This document shows positions 1 through 10,840 of a stretch of 24,883 bases of DNA, piece after piece. The position numbers and the translations under genes are program-made. Origin of the DNA: Haplomitrium mnioides (lineage: Eukaryota > Marchantiophyta > Haplomitriopsida > Calobryales); NCBI GenBank assembly GCA_049999725.1, contig JBNGIS010008226.1:1-24883 (forward strand). Direction: 5' to 3'. Position 1 is the stretch's first letter, and each line of letters begins with the position of its first letter. Below the pieces are notes generated by a model. That model made no database searches, was not told the DNA's origin, and was given only the letters and a program-made list of their open reading frames with translations.

Positions 1-1752
1 ATACTTGACTCACAGATATACATGAAGGCACCTCCAGAACTCATATCAAGGTTATCATTTCACATTCAGGGGGAGAAACAAACATCTGAGGTTGGACCTT
101 TTGTCCCTCAATGCCCAATATCTGAGGCTGGACCTTTTGTCCCCCAATGCAGAATATATGAGGTTGGACCTTTTGTCCCTAAATACAAATCCTCTGAGGT
201 TAGACCTTCTGTCCCTCACAGTAAATCTGCAACAGGACCTATAGTCCACAAATGGCTACAAGAAACAGGACCTACTTTCCTCATGACAAAGAGAAAACGC
301 CATACAATGAACAACATGCTCATGACCCCGATACCTGGACCTTTAGTCCAACCAGCAAAACTGCTGAGCACGCAGTCCAACAGAGGACCTTCAGTCCCAT
401 CAACAAGCATGGCAGATTGGCAAAAGATTGGACATCCAGTCCAACCAGCAACAAAGCTGAACAAACACAATGACACGGGACCTTTAGTCCCAAATCGATC
501 ATGTGTACATGGAAACATTCCATCAACAAAGCATTCAGCAAATGAGACATATAAGGCATCAAATCGATCGGACCCTCAAATGGCAGTCCAAGTCATGAGA
601 TCGATGTATGGTCTCAAACAAAGCGGCAGAAATTGGTATCAACGATTCAAATCAGAAATGATCACCATGAATTTCAAGAATGACGACATTGCACCATGCC
701 TATTCATGAAACAGGACACCCCTGAGTATGTCATAGTGGCAATATACGTGGACGATATTAACATTTTTGGGACACCATGCCTTACCTCCGACACCATTGA
801 GAAACTGAAAACTACCTTTGAAATGCGAGACATCGGGGAACCTGACTTCTGTTTGGGAATACAATTCGAACACTTATGTGACGGCATTCTGATACACCAG
901 TCAACTTACACTTCCAAAATGCTGAAACAATTCAACATGGAAAAAGCTCATCCGATGAGCACGCCTATGGAAATGAGATCCTCCGATCCCTCTAAAGACA
1001 TGTTCTCCAAAAGAAAAGAAACAGAACCCACACTTGGACCAGAGAAACCATACCTATCTGCCATTGGAGCATTGATGTATCTGGCAAATCAGACCAGACC
1101 CGACATTGCTTTCGCTGTAAACCTGCTAGCAAGGCATAGCTCACAACCAACGATACGCCATTGGAATGGCATCAAAAGAATTTTCAGGTACCTACAAGGA
1201 ACTGTAGACATGGGTCTATTCTTCCCGAGAAATGCAGAAAACGACATCGTTGGATATGCTGATGATGGATACTTATCCGACCCTGACAACACAAAATCAC
1301 AAATAGGATATGTATTCCTTAAAGGAGGTACAGCTATTTCGTGGAAAAGCACCAAACAGACCATTACAACAACCTCTACCAATCATGCCGAAATTATAGC
1401 TTTATACGAGGCAAGCAGAGAATGTATTTGGCTACGACAGTTGATTGATCACATCAACTCCAACACGGGTCAGCAACTTATCCAATCCCCTACAGTACTC
1501 TATGAAGATAATAGACCATGTGTTGATCAAATAGCCCAAGGATTCATCAAAGGGGACAGAATTAAGCATATAGCTCCTAAATTCTTCTACACTCATGAAC
1601 AACATGGCGAACAGATTAATGTGAAATGGATACCAAGCAAAGACAATAGGGCTGACATCTTCACTAAACCCCTACCTACTGCCCTACACAGGGCACATAC
1701 CGAGGGCATTGGTCTACGAAAATTATCCGAACTCAATAGAAAGCAACATTGA
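1..1752 (+). CDS. Ty1/copia polyprotein, C-terminal part (RT and RNase H), open at left edge
   Basis: The frame is open from base 1 (ATA) to the TGA at 1750-1752, so the ATG at 22 is probably not the true start. Residue numbers count that ATG as 1. Just before and after it lies IYMKAPPEL, typical of the copia RT fingers (family form YMK-P-G/EL). RT then resumes at YGLKQSG (196 onward), and the catalytic YVDD is at residues 242-245. RNase H follows with acidic residues D414 (YADDGY), E457 (NHAE) and D496 (YEDN). The usual tail DIFTKPLP is present near the end. Between IYMKAPPEL and YGLKQ, where copia elements normally have roughly 20-35 residues, lie about 160 residues of GPxVP repeats. Gag, protease, integrase and the first RT aspartate would lie left of the window. 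No polypurine tract or LTR is visible after the stop. The long open frame suggests a fairly young copy, but activity cannot be judged. Confidence 0.9.
   Translation: MLDSQIYMKAPPELISRLSFHIQGEKQTSEVGPFVPQCPISEAGPFVPQCRIYEVGPFVPKYKSSEVRPSVPHSKSATGPIVHKWLQETGPTFLMTKRKRHTMNNMLMTPIPGPLVQPAKLLSTQSNRGPSVPSTSMADWQKIGHPVQPATKLNKHNDTGPLVPNRSCVHGNIPSTKHSANETYKASNRSDPQMAVQVMRSMYGLKQSGRNWYQRFKSEMITMNFKNDDIAPCLFMKQDTPEYVIVAIYVDDINIFGTPCLTSDTIEKLKTTFEMRDIGEPDFCLGIQFEHLCDGILIHQSTYTSKMLKQFNMEKAHPMSTPMEMRSSDPSKDMFSKRKETEPTLGPEKPYLSAIGALMYLANQTRPDIAFAVNLLARHSSQPTIRHWNGIKRIFRYLQGTVDMGLFFPRNAENDIVGYADDGYLSDPDNTKSQIGYVFLKGGTAISWKSTKQTITTTSTNHAEIIALYEASRECIWLRQLIDHINSNTGQQLIQSPTVLYEDNRPCVDQIAQGFIKGDRIKHIAPKFFYTHEQHGEQINVKWIPSKDNRADIFTKPLPTALHRAHTEGIGLRKLSELNRKQH
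85..592 (+). repeat. In-frame tandem repeat with palindromic GGACC-GTCC core
   Basis: The first three units are 36 bp each (85-120, 121-156, 157-192), followed by a fourth diverged unit (193-228) and then units of 33, 45 and 48 bp. Each carries a core like GGACCTTTTGTCCC, an imperfect inverted repeat. Cores begin near 94, 130, 166, 202, 235, 268, 337, 385, 430 and 478, with a degenerate one near 570. All spacings are multiples of three. The encoded motif is G-P-x-V-P. The array lies inside the reverse transcriptase frame. Confidence 0.85.
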
Positions 1753-1915
1753 CATGTCATTTTCACATGGTTCAATCTCTGTCTACATATTATATCTCGC
1801 TTTCTGATATTGAGGATAATGTTTTAACTCTCGGATTTGTTTTACAGATATTCATCAACATCACGTCGCCACTACTGATATAGCGTGACTTGCATGTGTG
1901 TGTCTCATCTATACT

Positions 1916-1920
<5 letters not shown>
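1753..1920. other. 3' flank of the copia ORF, nothing recognised
   Basis: I see no polypurine tract directly after the stop and no TG...CA LTR start, so either the element's 3' LTR lies in or beyond the gap or it has been lost. Confidence 0.4.
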
Positions 1921-1956
<36 letters not shown>

Positions 1957-2064
1957 NNNNNNNNNNNNNNNNNNNNNNNNNNNNNNNNNNNNNNNNNNNN
2001 NNNNNNNNNNNNNNNNNNNNNNNNNNNNNNNNNNNNNNNNNNNNNNNNNNNNNNNNTATATATA
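1921..2064. repeat. (TA)n microsatellite with a 100-N assembly gap
   Basis: An AT dinucleotide run reaches 1956, is broken by exactly 100 N at 1957-2056, and resumes to about 2064. The round gap size suggests a placeholder rather than a measured length. Confidence 0.97.
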
Positions 2065-4786
2065 TTTCCGTTGCTTCGGTAGACATTTAAGCGATAGAGG
2101 AATATAAGTAATTGATTGCTACCAGAATAGTTACTATAGCAGAATGCTTCGCTTTAGGACTAATCTAATTATTAGAGACTAGTAATTCTAATTACAAGTA
2201 TAACAGAGTGTTATAATCCCAATTGCAAGCTTAATACATTTACTTAATACTAACTGCAAGGTTAATATATAAAATTAAATTTGAACGTATAAATAATTGT
2301 AATTAGAGAAAATTAAAATCTTAAAATTTTAGGTAATTAAATCATTAATTAAAAGAAAAATCTAATTAACAGAAAACTAAACAACGGCATAATAGTTTTC
2401 CAAAGTGTAGCCTTCATTGAAAGTAACGTCAGTTTGATGTCTGGGAAAAGACCAATTTTTGTCTGTGAGAGAAAGAGAAGATATTTGAGGATTTAAAAGA
2501 GAACTCCATCCATACTCTTGGTTGCTTGTAGCTGGCTTCATCTTCATAATCACACTCGTTAATTAACCATACACTTAATTCAATTAATTAGTTAATTCAA
2601 GATGCTAATCAAATTAATTAAATTTTTAACTTTACTTATTATATATAGTATCTTGTGATATTAATATTATTATGATTTTTTCAATTGGTCTAATAAAACT
2701 GCTCTTAAAACTATAATACAAATTTGAGAGAGAGAGAGAGAGAAATTTATATACCTTTAAGTTACATTTATAATGTGGTTTTTTTCCAGCTTTATATTCT
2801 TTGTGTGCTGTAACTAATAAGAAATATCAATCACAACAACAAGTAAGTATAACTAATAGTAATAATGACTAATATATATAATTAGTAAATCAATTATCAT
2901 TACACGAACTAAGTAAAATCAATAATCATTGCATTAACTAATTAATGATCATAAGTTAATATAGAGTTTACAAGAAAATACAAAAATAAAAAATAATACA
3001 TTATTTCATGGCTTCTTCTTTCTATGTTTGCAACTCTTAGTCTTAGAATAAGTTAAAGTTAAACATCATACTTTTAAGTTAGACTTGGTCTTAGAATGAA
3101 GACTAAATTATTAGTTAATCATATATTTATAGTTAATATATAGATTAACTTAATTTCAATGACTTTGAAGCCAATTTTTTTTATTTGTAATAAACAAATT
3201 AGATAATAAAGTAATTCTAATAGTTAATATAGCATCTCTAAGTTGACTAAGTTAGTTTGAACTCTTAACAAACAATAATATAGTGTCAAATTAACTATTT
3301 AATTATTATGAACTATTTTTAAAAGTATTGTAATATTGTTTTAAGATAACTAACTATCAAGTTAAACTAATTTTAACGAGTTAATCTAATCTAATATTGT
3401 TTAATTTACTAGAAACATTATGTCATTATTTTGTAGTGTTTTAATCAATAATAATATGGTGTTGGTAAATTTACCATAAATTCACTTAGACTATTTCCAT
3501 TTAGTATTTAAGAATATTATATTTATTCAGCTATTTTCAAATAAATTGACATACTTTTGGCTTCTTCAAGTTTTGGAAGACTTGCTTCAAATTCTTCAAT
3601 TGTCATATTTTCTGAAGTTTAATTTTCAAAGTCAATTTATCAAAATTAATTATTTGAAAAGTCAATAATCATGGTAATTATATTTAATTACTAATAAAAT
3701 ATATTATATCTATAAGATAATTTTGAAGTTAATGAAACTCAATTATTGAGATAACTTGAAATTAATTAATTCTAATAGACATAGTTATAGTTAATTGCTC
3801 ATTGAATTTTCACTAATGAATTATATTTAGAATCTCAAAATTGAAAGTTGTTCTTAACAAGTTTGATTAGAAGTTACTCACTTGTTTTTCTTATTTCTTC
3901 GTGAATAATTTCATTTTCTTTATGAAGAAATGAGGTCAATCTCTCTCTTCTCAAATTTAATATATTATCTTTATGATTTCTGATATTGTCCAATGCTTTA
4001 TACTCCTCCCAATATCTTTCACTATTTCTCATTATTTATAAATTCAATCTCCAAAAACTAACTTTCAATTGTAACCTTCAATATATCCGTTAATTATTTG
4101 AATAATTATAGAATATTTAGTTCATTTCCACATTTCAAATTTGGAAGTATTAGACTTTAAGTAGTCTAAATTCAAAGATCTTTATAGGCTAGTTAATAGT
4201 TGACTATTTGATAAAATTAATATATTGAAACTAATAATTGAAAATAAATTAATGATATCTAGATTTCAACAATAAACAACAAAACTACATTTTAAGTGAT
4301 TATAGCAATTCAATTAATTAGAAATAAATATCTTGTAATGTTTACATTTTCTACTTAACTAATAACTAAAAACAAATGAAATTAAATTAAAGCTTATTAT
4401 GCTTATTATTTAATAAATCATTACATTTAAAAAGTTAAAATTAATTAGAAATATTGTAGATTATAATGGGTAAATCTTTCTAACATTTGAACATGTCAAC
4501 AAGAAGATTAGTCTTATTTGAATTAAGGAAGTCTTAATTTATAAATTTGTCTATATGTTGCAAAGTTAATTAACTTATTAGGTTTTGCTAATTAAGCAAG
4601 TCTTTAACTAATTTATAAGTAAGACAAGTAATATATTTTGGTGTACTTTTTATTGGCTTATTAGTTATAGAAAGTAGAGAAAAAAATACACAAAGAGTAG
4701 TATGTAGATGTATTAGAGCTTATTAAAGAGTTTTCACCAACATATTTCTAGAGTATACAAAGTATAAACTAGTATGTATACTACTA
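2065..4786. other. Very AT-rich non-coding island
   Basis: There is no credible gene on either strand and stops are dense in all frames. The sequence is built from short words such as TTAATTAA, AATTAATT and TTAACTA and is much richer in A and T than the sequence after about 5500. A short (GA)n run sits at about 2726-2743. I recognise no transposon ends or coding relics. It could be old decayed mobile DNA or an AT-rich satellite-like domain. Confidence 0.7.
2726..2743. repeat. (GA)n microsatellite
   Basis: An uninterrupted GA dinucleotide run of about nine units inside the AT-rich island. Confidence 0.9.
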
Positions 4787-5460
4787 ATTCCCTTAACAAG
4801 TTGGGTTAGGGATTATGCATACTGCTAATTCAACTAACCTACTAGCACTCACTTAACCAGGTGAGTTAAAGAGTGTGCATCCTACTAATTCACTTAACCA
4901 GCTGTGTTAACTAGTGCTCAAACTACTAATTCACTTAACTAGCTATGTTACTCAGGGATTAGTGGTATAATTAGCTGTGTTAACTAGTGCCGGCAGTACT
5001 AATTCACTTAACTAGCTATGTTAACTATGTATTAGTTGTATAATTTGCCGTGTTAACTAGTGCTCTAACTACTAATGCACTTAACTAGCTATATTATTAA
5101 CGAGGGATTAGTGGTATAATTTGCTGTGTTAACTAGTGCTCTAACTACTAATTCACTTAACTAGCTATGTTAACGAGGGATTAGTGGTATAATTCTTTTC
5201 AGCATGTGTTTAGGGGGTATAATTCTGTTAAGCAAGTTAGACTCCGCATACTGCTAATTTACTTAACCTCTAACACTACTTAACCAGCTCAATTACAGAG
5301 TGTGTAACCTACTAAATCAATTAACCAGCTGTGTAAACTAGTGTGCAAACTACTAATTCACTTAACTAGCTATGGTAATGAGGGATTAGTGGTATAATTC
5401 TTTTCAGCATGTGTTTAGGGGCGTATAATTCTGTTAAGCAAGTGTTTAGTAGTATAATTC
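4787..5460. repeat. Complex tandem repeat, about 73 bp unit with higher-order copies
   Basis: A phrase like ACTAATTCACTTAACTAG recurs at 4925, 4998, 5071 (with one change) and 5147, spacings of 73, 73 and 76 bp, and again at 5352. Each unit also carries GTTAACTAGTG and usually GGGATTAGTGGTATAATT. A larger block with TTTTCAGCATGTGTTTAGGG occurs near 5199 and 5404, about 205 bp apart. A block around 4815-4950 is echoed around 5243-5375. The result is a nested, partly scrambled array at the right border of the AT-rich island. Confidence 0.85.
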
Positions 5461-5469
5461 CGTGAGCTG

Positions 5470-7305
5470 GATGAGTGGTTAAAGTATAATTCCATGGACC
5501 TACTGAATCTGTGAGTGGGATTCTGGTATAAATAGGGTTAACTCTAATCATCGGCCTAATCGCGTCAGAGTTAGTACCAGATACGAACTAAATAAGGATT
5601 ACGATGACGTAGATGGCTAAGTGTACACTAAAAGACGTCAGCAAATCGCGAATGGGATACGCTTTAATAAGGAAGAGGGATAACAGAATCTGCGCGATGT
5701 GCGTATAGACGAGGGCGTAGCTCGCGATTTACGTAGACGAATTCCGAAGGGGACGGACTCGGAATCTGGTACTTGCATAGCGTACAAATCCCTCTTGCTC
5801 TCTCTTGGTGTACACGACCATTGATTCGGGGTCCTTCGTATATTATGATTTGAGGAATTATACGGAAATTGTACAGTTTGAGGATTTGGCGGCCATGTTG
5901 GGGGTCAAAGTTGAGGAAGGCAGTACCGTATACAAACAAAAGAAAACACAACACAACACAGCAGTGACAGCACAAGAGAACAAAGACGAGCAAAGAAGCG
6001 TCCTGAAATGTGGGGAATGATGATGAGAGCAAACATGCCATTTGGCATGGTGGGCTGAGTCCCGCAGACTGTAGCTAGTGGAGTCCCTTCATGACACCAA
6101 GAGGGAGGCATTTGGGGAGGAGCTTGATCTTTTCAAACCCTCCGAGACAAAGATTTTTCACTCCAAGGGATATGCGGAAACCTGACCTGTAGAGATTGTG
6201 TTAAACATAGCACGATTCTGACCCTCACATGCCGGAACATTCGTCATCGTCTGCTGGAACAGCAGCTGAGCTCATACCTTTTCCTTCATCGTTTTCATCT
6301 TCTTGTGAATCATCGATGCTGCAGCTCATGTCAGTCTACGAGCGCGCTGGCTGGAGCGTTGTTACTGCATCGCCAAGTATGCATACAGCAGAAATGGGGT
6401 TACCAAATGCGTGAAAACGACCAAAAATAAACGCAAACAGAAGGGAGAGTTATCCAGACTGGGCAGTCAAGAGCACTATTGCAGTCAAATGCGCGCACAC
6501 ACAGACACTCACAATCAATTCTTCGCTAAAAGCGTTAAAACTGATCCGAGGAGAATTCCACAAAAAAACCAAAACATCACCTGCTGGACCGGTAACCAGG
6601 CTGATGACGTGGACGAGTCGCTGGCACTGGGAGCACGACGGCTGCCTCTGGACGCGAGCGTGGGAGGCATCTGAGAGCGAGTTAGTTACGTGAGCCAAAT
6701 GGCGACATGCTCCGGTCGGCCAGGAATGTTGACTCCATCCACGTTACGGTTAGTCATTTGGCTATGCGGTCCAGTTCCGGCAACTCCTCCATTGGCGGGA
6801 CCATCGTTACTGAGGTGTATTTTAGCGGTCCAGCGCTGGCGGAACAAATATCCAAGCGGGCCGCCCCCACCCGACACCGATCTCACCGCTTGCCACTCCA
6901 GCTACTGCTGTCGCTAAACTGTCACTACGAGTTTTCCTTACCTTACTCGTCGCTGTCAAAAACTAATTTAACCATAGTTGCCGCGTGCCGGGGGTGAAGC
7001 CGCCGTAGGTGTGTTTACTTCTCCTGCCTGATGTGAGTATCCGGTAGTGTGCCTGATTCTTGTGCTTCGTCAACGGACTGTTTCCCGGTGACGGTTTGGA
7101 ATCCGAATCCCAGTGATAGGAATGGACGGCGCCGGACGGAACGGAGTGCAAGTAACTAACTGCCAACGGCAGCTGCTGCTTCTTAAGCTGCCGCTCCCCC
7201 GATCTCTTCTCATCTCTTTCTCTCACTTGACTTTGTACACTCCTCACCTCGTTTCTTCGCCAGAAACAGAGCCATCAATCTGAATTCCTCTCCTTCAATT
7301 CCGCA
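5470..7305. other. Intergenic 5' flank of the acyltransferase
   Basis: Base composition changes here to ordinary, with CG dinucleotides. Several short open frames exist (for example 5664-6041 minus and 6411-6674 plus), but none has recognisable domains or good coding character. The last 100 nt before the ATG are pyrimidine-rich (CTCTTCTCATCTCTTTCTC around 7203-7221), typical of a plant 5' UTR. I could not point to a convincing TATA box. Confidence 0.5.
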
Positions 7306-7584
7306 ATGGCGTCCTCTGTGCATCGAGCTCATACTCTCCTCAAATCGGTGGCTAGGGGTGTGTGCTCTTTGCCATCCCCTCTGCAAAGATTCGCACGTTC
7401 GTCGTCTGTGCAAGTATCCGTGAATTCCCAATTCTCGACTGGGCCTTCGCATTCGGAGATTAATTGTGACAAAGTTCAGCATGATGGTTCCATTGCTGTG
7501 GGTCCCTCTCTCCCCAGAAGCACCAGCAGCTCCTTGCTGCCCCGACATGCAGCACAAGTGAATCAGCTCCACCACTACAGCACG
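7306..7584 (+). other. Exon 1: predicted mitochondrial-type targeting leader
   Basis: Residues 1-50 carry R7, K13, R17, R28 and R31 and several histidines but no Asp or Glu, with many Ser, Ala and Leu. This is the composition of a plant mitochondrial (or dual plastid) presequence. Stretches such as NSQFST (40-45) and HHYST (89-93) resemble plant mitochondrial processing sites. The exon ends in phase 0. The targeting function is inferred from composition only. Confidence 0.6.
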
Positions 7585-9340
7585 GTATGTTCATGATCAG
7601 AAATCCCACGTTTCATGGATTTGAAAAAAATCTCTCCGCATTCAATTCCAGTAGCTTACCATAGCCGTGGAGTGTTCTCTAATGTATTTCTCACTCTCTG
7701 CAGGGCTCAGCCTCTCAAAGGTATTCGGAAGCTGAGGCACCAACTTGCAAAGATACAATCGAAACAACAACTGGAGCAGATGTGAAAGTCGTTACTACTA
7801 CAGCTTGCTTTGTTCAACCGGCAATCAATTTGGAAAGCCACTGGTTACCTTTGTCCAACATGGACAGGCTGATGCCACCCATTTACGAGCTATCGTTTTT
7901 TGTCTACGAATCCACCAAAGGCCAAGCTTATGGCGATGTCGTTGCTTCGCTGAAACGATCACTGTCCGAGGTCTTGGTGCCATTCTACCCTTTGGCAGGA
8001 AGACTGAAAAATCCAGACTCGACTGGAATCTTTCAGCTTCATTGCAATGGTGTGGGAGCGGAGTTCGCAGAGGCTTATGCAGATGTTGATCTCCATGAGC
8101 TGGAATACCATCAACCCAATCCTGCCTTGGGAAGAAAGCTGGCTCCATCCAAGGCCTTTCACGCATTGTCAGGAACAGAATTCGGAATGCCTGCAATTTG
8201 CATTCAGGTTTGTCACAAAAATAACTCAATCCGATGCCCTGCGTTTTGTGTATGTTGATGTGCCGGTTTGTGCCGCAGAGTAAAATTGTTTTCAGTTGCA
8301 TAGCAAAGATCGGGTGTCACAGTGCAGAATCTGAACAATACGTGCGTTTCAAATTGGTGCAGATAACGAGATTCAGATGTGGCGGAATCATCGTCGGATG
8401 CAGCTTCAATCACCAAGTTGCAGATGTGTATTCAGGACAATTGTTTTTGAAGGCTTGGACGCAGGCGATGCGAGGGCAGCAAGTTACCTCATTGCCTTTC
8501 CTGGATCGATCGGTGCTGGCCGCCAGAAATCCGCCTCAACCTTTCGCGGACCACGAGAAAGAATACCGAGTGAAGGCACAGGATGAAGTGCGAATGGCGA
8601 GGCCATCGTCACCCGGGGAGCCGCCTATTGTGCCCAAAACCTTCCACTTTTCGAGCTCCATCTTGACAGCTCTGAAGAATGAAGCCAAGCAGGGCTCCGC
8701 ACATGGAGCGTATACCTCTACAGAAGTTGCGAGCACTTACCTTTGGCGGTTGATGATGAAAGCTCGGGGAATTGCCGAGGAAGAAAACGTGAAGATGGTC
8801 ATGCCGATTGATGGGCGAAGCAGGCTACAGAGTCCGGCATTGCCAGAAAATTACTTTGGAAACATGGTCGGCCTGGCGAGCTCCAATTGCAGAGCAGGCG
8901 ACCTTTACAACCGGCCTCTGTCTTTTGCTGCAGAGCTCGTACGCGAGTCCAAGATACGCACTGCTTCCAGCGACTACTTCAAATCTCTTATCGATTGGGT
9001 GGAAATCAATAAGCCCCTCTCAATCGTACCCAATCTGAACATCTTCACCGATCCAGTTGTGATTGCCTCCAGCTGCATTCGCCTTCCTATGTACGACATT
9101 AATTTTGGATGGGGCAGACCTCTGTTTGCAGGCTACGCAGCCATGCCTGAAGGAGTTGGAAACTTTGTGATTTTGCTACCCAGTCCTCTTGGAGATGGAA
9201 ATCTCAGCGCGGCTGTTCATTTGCGCGCTGATCACATGGAAAAACTTGAGAATGATCCCCAATTCGAACTCGTGAAAGATGCTGAGGAGCATGAATCGAG
9301 AACACAGTACTCTTCGTCTGCAGGCTCTAGCAGGAACTAG
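7306..9340 (+). CDS. BAHD-family acyltransferase with N-terminal organelle-like leader
   Basis: Three exons, 7306-7584, 7704-8207 and 8363-9340, join at GT-AG introns of 119 and 155 nt, both in phase 0, giving 586 residues. BAHD enzymes transfer an acyl group from acyl-CoA to an alcohol or amine and are usually cytosolic. The HXXXD motif is HQVAD at residues 278-282 in the family setting RFRCGGIIVGCSFNHQVAD; the histidine is the family's catalytic base. The C-terminal motif, usually DFGWG, reads NFGWG at 508-512. The second intron falls just before TRFRCGG, a common BAHD intron site. The BAHD core begins near residue 120 (VKVVTTTACFVQPA), so its 467 residues match the usual length and about 119 residues are extra. 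Those extra residues are Ser/Arg-rich with no acidic residue before E51. The ATG context AATGGCG is favourable. The substrate cannot be assigned; the class is secure, the gene's leader less so. Confidence 0.9.
7585..7703 (+). other. Acyltransferase intron 1
   Basis: The donor is GTATGT and the acceptor CTCTCTGCAG after a pyrimidine-rich stretch. The intron is phase 0 and 119 nt long, with an in-frame TGA shortly after the donor, so it must be removed to join the leader to the enzyme. Confidence 0.85.
8208..8362 (+). other. Acyltransferase intron 2
   Basis: The donor is GTTTGT and the acceptor TTGGTGCAG. Removal of 155 nt joins AICIQ to ITRFRCGG and restores the BAHD pattern before HXXXD. The intron is phase 0. 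Confidence 0.88.
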
Positions 9341-10840
9341 TCGTTCGTAAGTCGGGTGGTCTCAAGGAAGGATCCATGGATTTTCAGACTTAGCTGGCTG
9401 GCAATCCAAATGCCAAGTTCGACGCCCAAAACTTGGAGCACGGCATCGCGTTCCCTCGTTAATTTTTGTCACTGTTACTCTCTTCCCATTGATTGCCTGG
9501 GTTAGAGCTACCAAATCGAAATCGCCAACGTGCACACAGCTGGAACGCGCGGTAGGACTCGAAATTCCTCATCACACGGCATCCTCATTCATGAATCTCT
9601 GATCCATTTCACCAGATTTCCATGAAGAGGATGCCATATGATCTTGGATGAACCAGTAGATGGTAAAGTACTAGTCTGTGTACACTGTTATTTTCATGAA
9701 GCCTTCGGGGCTCTGATCATGAGAGTGTCCTCAAATTTTGTCAGAATTTCAAGCAGTCAGGAGATACGCATCCGAGATATGTACAAAGTGCTCAGTTTGC
9801 AAGAGCCTGGTGAGCCTGGCACATTGCGTTTCACCAGGACCAATTATTTATTCTTTTCAATAAAATTTATTATAATCCACACGATCGATCGAAACTTGAA
9901 TGCGCTGCGATGTAGAAATGCAATCACATATTCCATTCATTGCCGGGCACAATTGGCCAAGACCACATGTGAAATGAAGCCACCATTTGACATTTTGGTG
10001 ATTTGTGTGAGTCAGATTTCCAAACCTTCAAAGATGGGTCCCCAGTGGGCTGAAAAACTGTTGCAGTCCGAAAGAAGTGAGCTTTCCCATTACGAATTCG
10101 AAGTAAATAAGGAGCCTGATGCTGATTGCGTGAGCATAATGATCATGCATGAGTGCTTTCAGTGGTTTGATCTGTCGATCGATCTCATTCTTCAATCAAT
10201 CAACTATCCATGACTCCGAGGACTCGAGGAATCCAAAACTCTCAAGGAGCAACACAAAGCAAGCACCGAACTTCATCGTGCATAGACATTGGTCACCTCA
10301 GAAGAGAGCCGTGCCCAGTGCCCTCACCATCATCATAGTGCTCGTGCATGTGCCCAGTGTACTACTGCAGAAGAAAGAAGGCCACATGATCGGTGCAGAC
10401 TGGTAACACTGTAGTCATTGTCCCCGAACGAGTCGTACAGTGATACGAATGTCGTCTCAACTCCGAAGCCTTTTTCCAACATTCAGCAGAGGTAGCACTC
10501 AACTAGGCCTCATAGGGAACCAGGGAACTTTGCAAGATTTGCAGAATTCTCTTCGGTCCCTTCTGCGTAAAATTATAAATTAAAGTTGTCTTAGACTATA
10601 TTTGATCTTTTTGTAAGTTGTCTCCGATCGACTATATTTGATCTGACAAAAAGATATTTGATCTGCTGCATCGATCTTTGAAAATAGTTTTGTAATTTGT
10701 AGAGATAAAGAGATTCTTTCTTCGAGGTTGAGAATGTTCATCTTCTCTATGATGAGGATTGACGTGTCGTTTCTCTTTTGGTTGCTGCTATAGTTTCTTC
10801 AACAGCTCCAGACTAGTACGTAGAACCTAGATCCGGATTC
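9341..10840. other. 3' UTR and flank of the acyltransferase
   Basis: An AATAAA poly(A) signal candidate lies at 9859-9864, about 520 nt after the stop. An open frame at 9638-10213 spans that signal and has no family character, so I treat it as chance. Near 10590-10665 the phrase ATATTTGATCT occurs three times. No gene is recognised. Confidence 0.5.
9859..9864 (+). terminator. Candidate polyadenylation signal AATAAA
   Basis: An AATAAA hexamer sits in a U-rich setting downstream of the acyltransferase stop codon. It is the first canonical hexamer I noticed on this strand after the gene. Confidence 0.45.

Noticed and set aside
5664-6041. 125-codon minus-strand frame with a hydrophobic, Cys-rich start
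   Set aside because: The composition comes from a low-complexity ACA/CAA stretch on the other strand, with no recognisable domain and no supporting context.
9638-10213. 191-codon open frame downstream of the acyltransferase
   Set aside because: It spans a poly(A) signal candidate, has no recognisable domain or repeat of family residues, and lies where a 3' UTR is expected.
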